A DNA stretch of 33,709 nt, from contig JAGAQZ010000039.1 of assembly GCA_017622505.1 (NCBI GenBank), forward strand, positions 1 through 33,709, given 5' to 3'. Each line of letters starts with the position of its first letter. Within the stretch, counting starts at the first letter, position 1. The stretch is from Lachnospiraceae bacterium (lineage in GTDB: Bacteria; Bacillota; Clostridia; Lachnospirales; Lachnospiraceae). The notes beneath the pieces are model-generated. The model saw nothing but the letters and a program-made list of their open reading frames with translations. It was not told the origin of the DNA and did no database searches. The position numbers and the translations under genes were made by a program. Below are positions 24,177 to 31,711 of the stretch, in pieces.

Positions 24177-25175
24177 ATGGATTGGTTAAAATTAGTGAAC
24201 CTTTTAAAAGGTCATAAAGTATATTTACAGACACACAACTTCCCGGATCCGGACGCATTGGCATCCGCTTTCGGTATACAGGTATTTTTACGTGCCCATG
24301 GTGTAGAGACTACCATCTGCTATTCCGGCGAAGTGGAAACCAACAGTACCAAGAAAATGATGGATGTGTTTCATATTGAAGCTTATGAAATCGATGAAAT
24401 CACAGATATGTCACCGGAAGATTACATTGTTACCATTGACGGCCAGAAATATAATTCAAATCTGACTGATTTCCCCGGAAATGAAGTAGCTTGCATTGAC
24501 CACCATCCTACTATGATTCCCTGTGCTTACGAATACAGCGATTTGCGCATCTGCGGTGCCTGTGCTTCCATCGTAGCTAACTATTTTAAGGAAAGCGAAA
24601 CCACCTTGGATACCAACACTGCGACGGCACTTTTATACGGAATTAAGATGGATACCGACTCCTTCAACCGCGGGGTTACGGATTTCGATATTGAAATGTT
24701 CTCCTATCTTCATAAGCTGGCGGATAATCAAACTATTGTTTCCTTATCTCACAACAATTATGAAATTCAGGATTTGTATGCATACGGTGAAGCAATCCGC
24801 AATATTAAAATATATGACAACGTAGGTTTTGCTTCCATTTCTTTCGATTGTCCCGATGCCTTGGTTGCAATGATTTCCGATTTTATTTTAGGTCTGGACA
24901 TTGTACAGTTTGCGGTTGTTTATGCCACAAGAAACGGTGGATTCAAATTCTCCGTGCGTAACGAAACCAAGCATTACCATGCAGGTACCGTAACCGCCAA
25001 AGCATTAAAAGATATCGGCGACGGTGGCGGACATTTCGCAATGGCAGGCGGGATTGTAACCGCAGACCAAATCCATACCCTTGGCGAAAATCCCCACTTC
25101 GAAATCCAACAGCGTTTTATGAATATTTTATATGCCATCGATGAAGAAGTGGCCCAAAAAGAATCTGAAGAATAA
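24177..25175 (+). CDS. DHH/DHHA1 family phosphoesterase (NrnA-like)
   Basis: This 332-residue protein has the DHH-superfamily motifs. THNFPDPDALASAFG near residue 20 holds two metal-binding aspartates, VACIDHHPTM near 103 is the DHH motif, and the C-terminal DHHA1 substrate loop is GDGGGHFAMAGG near 281. The family includes NrnA oligoribonucleases/pAp phosphatases and cyclic-dinucleotide phosphodiesterases; without a PAS or GGDEF-like domain, the NrnA type fits best. The substrate is inferred, not shown. The start at ATG 24177 follows AGGGGGCTTTT. It has its own promoter and terminator. Confidence 0.88.
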   Translation: MDWLKLVNLLKGHKVYLQTHNFPDPDALASAFGIQVFLRAHGVETTICYSGEVETNSTKKMMDVFHIEAYEIDEITDMSPEDYIVTIDGQKYNSNLTDFPGNEVACIDHHPTMIPCAYEYSDLRICGACASIVANYFKESETTLDTNTATALLYGIKMDTDSFNRGVTDFDIEMFSYLHKLADNQTIVSLSHNNYEIQDLYAYGEAIRNIKIYDNVGFASISFDCPDALVAMISDFILGLDIVQFAVVYATRNGGFKFSVRNETKHYHAGTVTAKALKDIGDGGGHFAMAGGIVTADQIHTLGENPHFEIQQRFMNILYAIDEEVAQKESEE

Positions 25176-25179
25176 TATG

Positions 25180-25211
25180 TACCCGGTTTGCAATGCAAGC
25201 CGGGTATTTTT
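25180..25211 (+). terminator. Terminator of the DHH phosphoesterase gene
   Basis: ACCCGGTTTGC/GCAAGCCGGGT (one G-T pair) with a 3-nt loop is followed by ATTTTTATT, five nt after the stop codon. Confidence 0.92.
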
Positions 25212-25285
25212 ATTGATACTTATTAGTTATAAAAAGATGCTTTCCTTTATTTACACCTTTTACAAAACTTTTATATTCAAACTAA

Positions 25286-25314
25286 TTGCACGAACCGACA
25301 AACTATGTTATAGT
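25286..25314 (+). promoter_or_regulatory. Promoter of the degV-type gene
   Basis: TTGCAC (25286-25291) and TATAGT (25309-25314) are spaced 17 nt. The start is near 25321, about 55 nt before the ATG; AAGGAAGG is the ribosome site. Confidence 0.7.
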
Positions 25315-25376
25315 GTAAATAGTTTTAATTTAAAGATTTTTAAAATACAAAGTTTTTTACAAAAGGAAGGACGATT

Positions 25377-26267
25377 ATGAGAGCATATTGTATCACAACC
25401 GATTCTAACTCTGATTTACCCCAGGAATATATTGAGAAATTCGGCACTACCATTATCCCCCAGTACTACTCTTTCGGCGATGTGGTTTACGGCGACGAAC
25501 TTCATATGTCACCGAAGGAATTTTATGAGAAAATGAAGGAAGGCGCACTTCCCCAGTCTCAGGCAAACAATCCTGCAGTAATCGAAGATAAATTCCGCGA
25601 CATTCTCGACAGGGGAATGGACATCATTCACATTGCGTTCTCTTCTGCATTGAGCGGAAGTTACAACAATGTCTGTATGGTAGCGAATGAATTAATGGAA
25701 GAATATCCCGATGCCAAAATTACCGTCATCGATACCTTAAATGTATCTTTGGGTGAAACCATTATGGTAATTCACGCAGAGAATTTGAAAGCGAACGACG
25801 TAGCTTACGAAGACGTTGTTGCGGAATTAAACGAGTTCCGCAATCATATCAACGTACAGTTTACCGTTGATGACTTATTCCACTTGCAGCGTGGCGGACG
25901 TGTAAGCAAGGCAACCGCTGTTTTGGGAAGCACCTTAAACTTAAAGCCTTTCCTTTATGTAAACAGAGATGGCGGTCTTACTTCCGACGGAACCGTACGC
26001 GGACGTAAAAAATCCATCAGCAAATTAGTAGACCGTATGATTGAGACCATGGCGGAGAATACAGATTTCTCACTTCCCGTAGGTATCGTTCACGGCAGCT
26101 GTATTGAAGAAGCCGAAACTTTAGCTTCCATCGTAAAAGAAAAGACGAAGTTTACCAACGTAATCATCAACGATATCAGCCCCAGTATCGGTGCACATGC
26201 CGGCCCGGGCGCTTTAGGACTTTTATATTATGGCGGTGTTAAGGCACCTGCGAAGGAAACCAAATAA
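25377..26267 (+). CDS. DegV family fatty-acid-binding protein
   Basis: DegV (FakB-type) proteins bind one fatty acid and, where a FakA kinase is present, present it for phosphorylation. The 296-residue protein has the family start ITTDSNSDLP, PQSQANNPAVIEDKFRDIL, and the conserved HIAFSSALSGSYNN. LFHLQRGGRVSKATAVLGST follows, then LKPFLYVNRDGGL, and it ends near SIGAHAGPGALGLLYYG. The length is normal. No fakA is in the window, so fatty-acid kinase partnership is inferred from the family only. It is transcribed alone. Confidence 0.93.
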   Translation: MRAYCITTDSNSDLPQEYIEKFGTTIIPQYYSFGDVVYGDELHMSPKEFYEKMKEGALPQSQANNPAVIEDKFRDILDRGMDIIHIAFSSALSGSYNNVCMVANELMEEYPDAKITVIDTLNVSLGETIMVIHAENLKANDVAYEDVVAELNEFRNHINVQFTVDDLFHLQRGGRVSKATAVLGSTLNLKPFLYVNRDGGLTSDGTVRGRKKSISKLVDRMIETMAENTDFSLPVGIVHGSCIEEAETLASIVKEKTKFTNVIINDISPSIGAHAGPGALGLLYYGGVKAPAKETK

Positions 26268-26286
26268 TGTAAGGTATGCATAAATA

Positions 26287-26326
26287 AAAAAGAGAGGCTT
26301 AGCATTTTATCTAAGCTTCTCTTTTT
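26287..26326. terminator. Bidirectional terminator between the degV-type gene and the 54-aa gene
   Basis: AAAAAGAGAGGCTTAG pairs with CTAAGCTTCTCTTTTT (one mismatch) around an 8-nt loop. T-runs on both strands serve the convergent genes. Confidence 0.9.
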
Positions 26327-26329
26327 GTA

Positions 26330-26494
26330 CTAGAATTTCAATTTGTTATTAATTTTTTCAATTTGTTTTTCTGCTTTCTTGATTATACTTTGATTATTTT
26401 CTTTCTTTGCAAGTTCAAGTACTTCTTCCCAGTTCTCTAAATCTTCAAGAAGCATTCCTTTGTACTGATTGTCTGTCATTCCCATTTCTTCCAT
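26330..26494 (-). CDS. Highly expressed-looking 54-residue protein of unknown function
   Basis: The minus strand from ATG 26494 to TAG 26330 encodes a 54-residue protein (MEEMGMTDNQYKGMLLEDLE at the start), acidic in the first half and lysine-rich toward the end, and predicted to be almost all helix with a heptad-like pattern. A consensus promoter (TTGACA-17-TATAAT) lies 24 nt upstream and AGGAGG six to seven nt before the ATG. The leader is only about 17 nt, and a strong terminator follows the stop. These signals make it convincing despite its size. I recognise no known family; similar MTDxQYK-type starts occur in small Clostridia and phage proteins, but I cannot confirm a link. Confidence 0.78.
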   Translation of the reverse strand: MEEMGMTDNQYKGMLLEDLENWEEVLELAKKENNQSIIKKAEKQIEKINNKLKF

Positions 26495-26517
26495 AACCCA
26501 CACCTCCTCTTAAGAGA

Positions 26518-26546
26518 ATTATAGGCTTCCCCTCCTTTCCTGTCAA
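26518..26546 (-). promoter_or_regulatory. Consensus promoter of the 54-residue protein gene
   Basis: On the minus strand perfect TTGACA (26541-26546) and perfect TATAAT (26518-26523) are 17 nt apart. AT-rich A/T tracts upstream (about 26550-26580) could act as an UP element. This is the best promoter match in the window. Confidence 0.88.
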
Positions 26547-26686
26547 TTTGTACATTTTGCTAAAATTTTGAAATTTTGGTCGATTTGACCGGATAAAAGA
26601 TAGCTTAGAATGTAGGTTTATTATAGCAATTTTAAATTAATGAAATCAAGAAAAAGGCGTCGACAAATTGTGACATTTATGAGGAC

Positions 26687-26839
26687 GCAAGGGGGGTGGG
26701 GGATTTCTATGTTCTCTGACACGCTTTCGCTCGGTTCATCTACGTAGCGGTGCTAAATTCGATGATTTGTAAACAAATCCTCTCATTAAGCACCGACGAG
26801 CTGAAACGGTCATCGAACAAAAGAAATCCCCGCCCTTGC
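26687..26839 (-). other. Long hairpin element A with a conserved core (candidate structured RNA or mobile palindrome)
   Basis: On the minus strand the element folds as one long hairpin. The outer arms at 26822-26839 and 26687-26708 (GCAAGGG..GGGGATTTCT type) pair with a 4-nt bulge. The inner helix CGGTGC (26790-26795)/GCACCG (26748-26753) and the apical helix GATTTG/CAAATC with loop TTTA follow. Its core matches element B on the plus strand: 24/30 without a gap (26721-26750 against 27881-27910) and 22/31 with one gap (26787-26817 against 27823-27854). It lies 24 nt past the lipoprotein stop. It has no T-run after the outer stem and no open frame. Confidence 0.7.
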
Positions 26840-26863
26840 TGTGCTATGAATGAATTTCAATAT

Positions 26864-27610
26864 TTATCTTGACATTTGATTAGCATGCTCATTAACAAGG
26901 TCTTTCATATCATTTATAATTTCTGTGCGAACACCACTAGTATGCATCTCAGTATCATACACAATAAGATCGTTCACAACAACGCCTGATGCAATATATT
27001 GTAAAGATAACAAACCAGATCCTTCTAATCTTTCATCGTCGCAATTAAAAGTTAAATATTCATCAAAAAACAATTCTTCAGGCACAACCAATGAACCATT
27101 ACCATAAATGTAATTACTATCTTTCAAATAATTGCTAAAATTATACATTAACTCATCTACGCTACCAAAATGTTCATTTACTAATGCATTAAATTCAGAT
27201 GGTTCCATATATGAACAATTTAATACTAAAAGTCCAGCTAAATTTTCTCTATTAATATCTTCAGCATATTCAACATCAGTAACTCTAATTTCTTCCATTC
27301 TAGCCATAATTTGAACTGCTGTTACTGTTTCTGGAACTATTACTTCATCTTCTCCTACTTCTAATTTTGCAGGCATTTCAGAGGCAATTCTTTCCTCTAA
27401 TGTCATTTCTTCCACTACTTCTTCAGAAACTTCATTTTCTGATACTTCGTTTTCAGATACTTCGCCATCCGAAAGACTTTCTTCCGAAGAACTAACAGTC
27501 CCCGCCTCCGGATTCTGACTTGCTTCATCTTCATTTGTATGTGCATTACAGCCTGTCAACATTGCTAGACTCATAGCAACCACCAGCATCATCACCAATA
27601 ACTTTTTCAT
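26864..27610 (-). CDS. Predicted lipoprotein of unknown function
   Basis: This 248-residue lipoprotein has a lipid-attachment signal (hydrophobic residues 4-18, lipobox LTGC with Cys21). An acidic Ser/Glu-rich linker follows, containing tandem SENEV repeats around residue 50. A soluble domain of about 160 residues begins near EVGEDEVIVPETVTAVQI. It has no motif I recognise. RBS CAGGAGG precedes ATG 27610, and TATAAT lies at 27642-27647 on the minus strand. The coding sequence looks more AT-rich (many ATT, AAT, TTA) than its neighbours. Hairpin elements A and B flank it in opposite orientation. These features suggest it may have been acquired together with the elements, but that is an inference. 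Confidence 0.82.
   Translation of the reverse strand: MKKLLVMMLVVAMSLAMLTGCNAHTNEDEASQNPEAGTVSSSEESLSDGEVSENEVSENEVSEEVVEEMTLEERIASEMPAKLEVGEDEVIVPETVTAVQIMARMEEIRVTDVEYAEDINRENLAGLLVLNCSYMEPSEFNALVNEHFGSVDELMYNFSNYLKDSNYIYGNGSLVVPEELFFDEYLTFNCDDERLEGSGLLSLQYIASGVVVNDLIVYDTEMHTSGVRTEIINDMKDLVNEHANQMSR
27428..27473 (-). repeat. Short tandem repeat coding SENEV units in the lipoprotein
   Basis: Repeats of roughly 15 nt (TCTGAAAACGAAGTA-like) encode the acidic Ser-Glu-Asn-Glu-Val run in the linker. Such repeats can change length by slippage. Confidence 0.55.
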
Positions 27611-27641
27611 CTTTTTTCCTCCTGTATTTTAAGATGAAAGA

Positions 27642-27647
27642 ATTATA
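27642..27647 (-). promoter_or_regulatory. -10 element of the lipoprotein gene
   Basis: On the minus strand TATAAT lies about 32 nt before the start codon. The -35 region (TCTTGT at 17 nt) is poor. Confidence 0.45.
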
Positions 27648-27755
27648 CTACATTCGTACCCCCCACAAGAGTTTTCTGTATCCTTTTCATATATTTGATA
27701 TTTAGAACTTTTTGTTTCACACAACAACATTATGTCTTCATTTCTCACCTTATGA

Positions 27756-27990
27756 ATGTGGGACGAGAACGAAATAAATGTTGCCATATACGTAAATTAC
27801 CCACGCAAATGGATAACTGCAATTCGAAGGGTGTTTTGTACTCGCCGGTACTTAGGTTGTGTTCTTTACAACCTTATGTACCGCTGCGTAGGACAACCAA
27901 GCGGAAGCGTCCCTAAGAATGCAGATATCCATTCGCGTGGCCATCTATATTCCTTTGCAACATTTATTTCGTCCCCTCCCACATTTTTTC
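27756..27990 (+). ncRNA. Long hairpin element B with conserved core and T-run (candidate structured RNA)
   Basis: Outer arms at 27756-27784 and 27957-27984 pair over 8 plus 15 perfect bp with a small internal loop, and the 3' arm is followed by TTTTTTC. A second helix (27801-27821 with 27920-27940) pairs 19 of 21. Inner CGGTAC (27846-27851)/GTACCG (27877-27882) and apical GGTTGT/ACAACC follow. The core blocks match element A (27881-27910 and 27823-27854). Helix sequences differ from A but stay paired. With a hairpin and T-run at the end, a plus-strand RNA of about 230 nt would stop here, 130 nt before the SPFH gene. I found no promoter. No known RNA family is recognised. Confidence 0.65.
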
Positions 27991-28011
27991 ATATATTGCC
28001 AAAAATAATCA

Positions 28012-28040
28012 TAGACTTTTATCAGAAAAAATTATATAAT
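28012..28040 (+). promoter_or_regulatory. Promoter of the SPFH module
   Basis: TAGACT (28012-28017) and TATAAT (28035-28040) are spaced 17 nt. The start would be near 28047, at a palindrome. Confidence 0.6.
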
Positions 28041-28046
28041 AGAAGC

Positions 28047-28064
28047 GAAGTGTATACACACTTC
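28047..28064 (+). promoter_or_regulatory. Palindrome at the SPFH start site
   Basis: GAAGTGT-ATAC-ACACTTC forms a 7-bp hairpin, and GTGTATACAC (28050-28059) is a perfect 10-bp palindrome. It lies at the predicted +1 and may be an operator or a 5' RNA stabiliser. Confidence 0.45.
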
Positions 28065-28119
28065 CTTTTACATACGCAAATAATCAAAAAGTAATAGACT
28101 TTTAGGAGGAAAATGTAAA

Positions 28120-29517
28120 ATGGGATTAATTAAATCAACTTTAAGTTCAATGGGCCAATCAGTAAAAGGCACTTTTGGCAACGTATTAGGCGGTGTCAGC
28201 AGCGGTGTTAACACAGTATTAGGCGATGTTGCTGCAAGAGAGTTCTTCTACTGCGACGCATTCCCCAACGATATCTTAATTCAGAAAGGTCGCAAGCGTG
28301 ACCAGAAGGGTAACAACAAGGGTAGCGACAATATTATCTCTAACGGTTCTGTTGTAATCGTTAACGAAGGCCAGTGTATGATTCTTGTAGATCAGGGTAA
28401 AATTACCGAAGTCTGCGCAGAACCCGGTGAATTCGTATATGATGCTTCTACCGAACCTTCTATCTTCTACGGAAACTTAGGCGAGAACATTAAGAACTCT
28501 TTCATTCAGCTTGGAAAGCGTATTTCTTTTGGTGGTGAAATCCCCAAGGATCAGCGCGTTTACTACGTAAACTTACTTGAAATCCGTAACAACCTTTGGG
28601 GTACAGCAGGAACCTTCCCCTTCTTCATTCATGATAAGGTAACAGGTTTCCAGGGTGATATCAACATTATGTGTAACGGTGAATTTACATATACAATCGT
28701 TGACCCCGTTCGTTTTTACACCTTCCACGCAGGTAACGTAAGAGACGAATTCAATAAGAAAGAAATTCACAGCATTCTTCGCTCTGAATTTATGACAGCA
28801 TTCCAGCCTGCTTTGGGAACCTTCTCAGAAGTTGGTTTACGTTACAGCCAGATTACTACTCTTACAGATAAATTAACAGACCAGTTAAACGTTCAGTTGT
28901 CTGAAAAATGGGGTGAGCTTCGTGGTATCAAGGTAGCTTCCGTTACCATCAACACCATCAAGGCTACTCCCGAAGACGAAGAAAGAATCAAGAAGTTCCA
29001 GGATGTTGCAGTTTACACCAACGTAAACATGGCAGCTGCTCGTATGGCTACTGCTCAGGCTAACGCTATGGAAGCTGCAGCAAGCAACGAAGCAACCGGA
29101 CCTATGATGGCTTTCGCAGGCATGAACATGGCACAGATGACAGGCGGTATGAATGCTAACAGCTTATTCGCTATGGGTCAGCAGCAGGCTCCTCAGGCTC
29201 CTGTACAGCCCGCAGGCGCAGTTGTTGGTGCAGCAGCTCCCGCAGGTTGGGCTTGCTCTTGCGGTACAGCAGGCAACACAGGTAAGTTCTGTATGAACTG
29301 TGGTCAGGCAAGACCTGTTCCTTCAGAAGGATGGACTTGTGCATGTGGTGCAGTAAATCAGGGTAAGTTCTGTCAGGAATGCGGTGCTAAGAAACCCGCA
29401 GGTGCTCCTCTTTACAAGTGTGACAAGTGTGGTTGGACACCCGAGGATCCTACAAATCCTCCTAAGTTCTGTCCTGAATGTGGCGACGTATTTGATGACA
29501 ATGATGTTCAGAAATAA
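28120..29517 (+). CDS. SPFH-domain protein with C-terminal zinc ribbons (YdjI-like)
   Basis: This 465-residue SPFH/stomatin-like protein resembles B. subtilis YdjI, part of the sigma-W pspA-ydjGHI membrane-stress operon. Residues 1-35 form a Gly/Ser-rich amphipathic start. The SPFH-like domain covers about 40-310, with VVIVNEGQCMILVDQGKI, GEFVYD and FGGEIPKDQRVYYVN. A Met/Ala-rich linker with AAARMATAQANAME leads to three C-terminal zinc ribbons: CSCGTAGNTGKFCMNCG, CACGAVNQGKFCQECG and CDKCGWTPEDPTNPPKFCPE. It lacks a membrane helix and would need partners for recruitment. Codon use is biased (GGT, AAC, AAG), which suggests high expression. An ATG-TAA minimal start-stop precedes the real start, 10 nt from AGGAGG. 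Confidence 0.9.
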   Translation: MGLIKSTLSSMGQSVKGTFGNVLGGVSSGVNTVLGDVAAREFFYCDAFPNDILIQKGRKRDQKGNNKGSDNIISNGSVVIVNEGQCMILVDQGKITEVCAEPGEFVYDASTEPSIFYGNLGENIKNSFIQLGKRISFGGEIPKDQRVYYVNLLEIRNNLWGTAGTFPFFIHDKVTGFQGDINIMCNGEFTYTIVDPVRFYTFHAGNVRDEFNKKEIHSILRSEFMTAFQPALGTFSEVGLRYSQITTLTDKLTDQLNVQLSEKWGELRGIKVASVTINTIKATPEDEERIKKFQDVAVYTNVNMAAARMATAQANAMEAAASNEATGPMMAFAGMNMAQMTGGMNANSLFAMGQQQAPQAPVQPAGAVVGAAAPAGWACSCGTAGNTGKFCMNCGQARPVPSEGWTCACGAVNQGKFCQECGAKKPAGAPLYKCDKCGWTPEDPTNPPKFCPECGDVFDDNDVQK

Positions 29518-29550
29518 TATTAGCCGAATCGTGGAATTCGATTAAAACAG

Positions 29551-29587
29551 ATAGCGGTTTGTGCTCAGGTGCAAGCCGCTATTTTTA
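29551..29587 (+). terminator. Terminator after the SPFH gene
   Basis: ATAGCGGTTTG/CAAGCCGCTAT (one G-T pair) around a 10-nt loop is followed by TTTTTAAT. It lies 34 nt past the stop, so the two downstream genes are probably attenuated or have a promoter inside 29590-29670. Confidence 0.88.
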
Positions 29588-29673
29588 ATAAACAGCTGAA
29601 AAGCTATAAAACGTACTGTAATACTTCCTTTACAACGAAATCAACGCAAATGTTTTATAAAACGGAGGAAACT

Positions 29674-30792
29674 ATGGATACAAATGATATGATGCAAAAC
29701 GATCCCAACATTGTGGAAACCAAGGAAGAAACCGACCGCAAATGTCCCCAGTGTGCCGGCGTTATGAGTTATGATCCCGCAACCGGGGCAACAGCATGCC
29801 CTTACTGCGGTTATGTAGAAGAAATCGAAGCAGACGAGGATTTCCCCGAAACTGCAGAAGAATTGGATTTTGAAAGTGCTGAATCTACAGGCAATTGCAA
29901 CTGGGGCGTTGAAAAGAAAACCGTCCTTTGTAAAAGCTGTGGTGCTGAATCCATTTATGATGCTTTGGAAGTTTCCAGCGAATGTCCTTACTGTGGCTCC
30001 AACCAGGTAATGGACGCACAAGGCAAAGACACCTTAGCACCTAACGGCGTTGTTCCTTTTAAAATTTCTGACGACGAAGCATCGAAATTATTCAAAGCTT
30101 GGATTGGAAAGAAATTCTTCTGTCCCAAGCTTGCTAAGGAATCTGCCCGCGCAGACTCTTTTAAGGGTATTTATCTGCCCTATTGGACCTACGATGCCCA
30201 AACCAAAACAAGTTACCGCGCACAGTACGGTAAAGACCGTCGCGTCCGCAACAGTCAGGGTGAAACCAAGGTGGTAACCGACTGGTACCGCACCAGCGGC
30301 ATTTACAACGAATTCATTGACGATCAGTTAGTTCTTGGTACCAACCGTCACAACAGCTGGATGTTAAAAGGCATTGAACCTTTTAACACTGCCGAGAATA
30401 AGACCTATAAGCCTGAATACGTTGCCGGTTTCGGTGCCGAACGATATTCCGTAGGTTTAAAAGAAGGCTGGGAAAAGGCAAAGGCCGCAATCCAGATTCG
30501 CTTGCGTGGCAACATTACCAATAAGATTCGTCACGAAAAAAATGCAGACCATGTAAAAGATTTGCATCTTCGTACTGCATACACTAATATTACATACAAA
30601 TATTTGATGTTGCCCATTTGGATTTCATCTTTTAAATATAACGATAAGGTATACCAGTTTATGGTGAACGGCCAGACCGGTAAAGTTTCCGGCAAGACTC
30701 CTATTTCTGCGGTTAAGGTTATTATTACCATTCTTGCAGTATTAGCAGTTCTTGGCTTATTCCTTTTAATTGGTTCTGTAATGGGTGAATAA
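29674..30792 (+). CDS. Zinc-ribbon membrane protein (YdjG-like)
   Basis: This 372-residue protein has two N-terminal zinc ribbons: RKCPQCAGVMSYDPATG with CPYCGY, then LCKSCGAESIYDALEVS with CPYCGS. A soluble central domain contains PFKISDDEASKLFKAWIGKK and LPYWTYDAQT. One membrane helix near the C terminus (KVIITILAVLAVLGLFLLIG) follows. The layout matches the TFIIB-type zinc-ribbon protein YdjG of B. subtilis, reported to help recruit the SPFH partner YdjI. I chose ATG 29674 behind CGGAGGAAACT; an upstream frame from 29569 lies within the terminator. The next gene starts 3 nt after the stop. Confidence 0.88.
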   Translation: MDTNDMMQNDPNIVETKEETDRKCPQCAGVMSYDPATGATACPYCGYVEEIEADEDFPETAEELDFESAESTGNCNWGVEKKTVLCKSCGAESIYDALEVSSECPYCGSNQVMDAQGKDTLAPNGVVPFKISDDEASKLFKAWIGKKFFCPKLAKESARADSFKGIYLPYWTYDAQTKTSYRAQYGKDRRVRNSQGETKVVTDWYRTSGIYNEFIDDQLVLGTNRHNSWMLKGIEPFNTAENKTYKPEYVAGFGAERYSVGLKEGWEKAKAAIQIRLRGNITNKIRHEKNADHVKDLHLRTAYTNITYKYLMLPIWISSFKYNDKVYQFMVNGQTGKVSGKTPISAVKVIITILAVLAVLGLFLLIGSVMGE

Positions 30793-30794
30793 AA

Positions 30795-31664
30795 ATGCTG
30801 AATACATTCATAAATAATTTTAACTTAACGCTGTCTGTTGAAACAATGGCCGGCGGTATGTTTGCATTTGGCTCTATTGCTTTTATCATCGGTGTTCTTG
30901 TATCGTTGGTATTCTTTGTTATTTTTATCATCATTGCAGTTAAGATTTTGAAGAAAGTTACACAGATTACCCGCCAGGCAAGGTCGGTGACCAACTCAGT
31001 CAAGCAGGTTTCTAAAGCAGTTTACGGCACTACCAATGTGGTGGAAGGTGTCAAAAGACAGCAATTTGAGCATTCTACAACGCCACGCACTATTTCTAAT
31101 ATGTCCAGTGTATATCTTCCGCAAATTCAAAAGGATTTCCCGGAATTTCACTACGACGAAATGCGCGAACGTGCAAAGAATGTACTTACTTCATACTTAT
31201 ACTGTATCGATAATCAGGATCCTTCCAAATTATCGGAAGGCAATGACGAATTAAAGAATGCTTTGACGATGCATTTGCAATTATTAAATGACCGCAATTA
31301 TGATGAACATTTTGAACGAATGAAAATTCACAAGTGCGAGCTTTCCAATTACGTAAAAAAAGATGGTCTCTGTACCATAACCTTCCAGGCCGCAATCCAG
31401 TACTACCACTATATTTTGGAAGGTGACCGCATCAAAACTGGCCGCAAGGACCAAATGAAACAGGCTAAGTACGAAATCAAGTTGGTCTACATCCAGGACC
31501 GCGATTTAATCAAAGAATCCGCAGCTTCCGCATTGGGACTCACTTGTCCGAACTGTGCCGCACCTATCTCTAATTTAGGCGCAAAACACTGTATTTACTG
31601 CGGTTCACCGGTCATTGAATTCAACATTCATGCCTGGAGCTTCGCAGCTATCAAAGAACTTTAA
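30795..31664 (+). CDS. Tim44-like membrane protein with C-terminal zinc ribbon (YdjH-like)
   Basis: This 289-residue protein has an N-terminal helix (about 24-50, GSIAFIIGVLVSLVFFVIFI). A basic juxtamembrane stretch follows, then a soluble Tim44/calcium-channel-like fold (about 110-240) with FPEFHYDEMRERAKNVLTSY and CTITFQAAIQYYHYILEG. The C-terminal zinc ribbon is CPNCAAPISNLGAKHCIYCGSPV. This resembles B. subtilis YdjH. With the two upstream genes it forms a compact set for membrane-bound SPFH assembly; no PspA gene lies beside it, unlike in Bacillus. It starts 3 nt after its neighbour, so translation is coupled. Confidence 0.85.
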   Translation: MLNTFINNFNLTLSVETMAGGMFAFGSIAFIIGVLVSLVFFVIFIIIAVKILKKVTQITRQARSVTNSVKQVSKAVYGTTNVVEGVKRQQFEHSTTPRTISNMSSVYLPQIQKDFPEFHYDEMRERAKNVLTSYLYCIDNQDPSKLSEGNDELKNALTMHLQLLNDRNYDEHFERMKIHKCELSNYVKKDGLCTITFQAAIQYYHYILEGDRIKTGRKDQMKQAKYEIKLVYIQDRDLIKESAASALGLTCPNCAAPISNLGAKHCIYCGSPVIEFNIHAWSFAAIKEL

Positions 31665-31686
31665 TTACAAAATTTTATTTATAACA

Positions 31687-31711
31687 AAAACGTCCAACCG
31701 GACGTTTTTTG
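31687..31711 (+). terminator. Terminator of the SPFH module
   Basis: AAAACGTCC-AACC-GGACGTTTT is a perfect 9-bp stem followed by TTG and further T-rich sequence. It lies 23 nt past the stop of the YdjH-like gene. Confidence 0.92.

Noticed and set aside
26691-26702. G-run (six G, T, five G) as a G-quadruplex
   Set aside because: Only two G-runs are present, not four; it forms part of the outer arm of element A.
27756-28094. 112-codon plus-strand frame over element B
   Set aside because: It begins at the first base of the hairpin arm, has no ribosome site, and runs through the palindrome and the SPFH promoter.
29569-29673. 35-residue extension of the YdjG-like protein
   Set aside because: It overlaps the SPFH terminator; CGGAGG marks ATG 29674.
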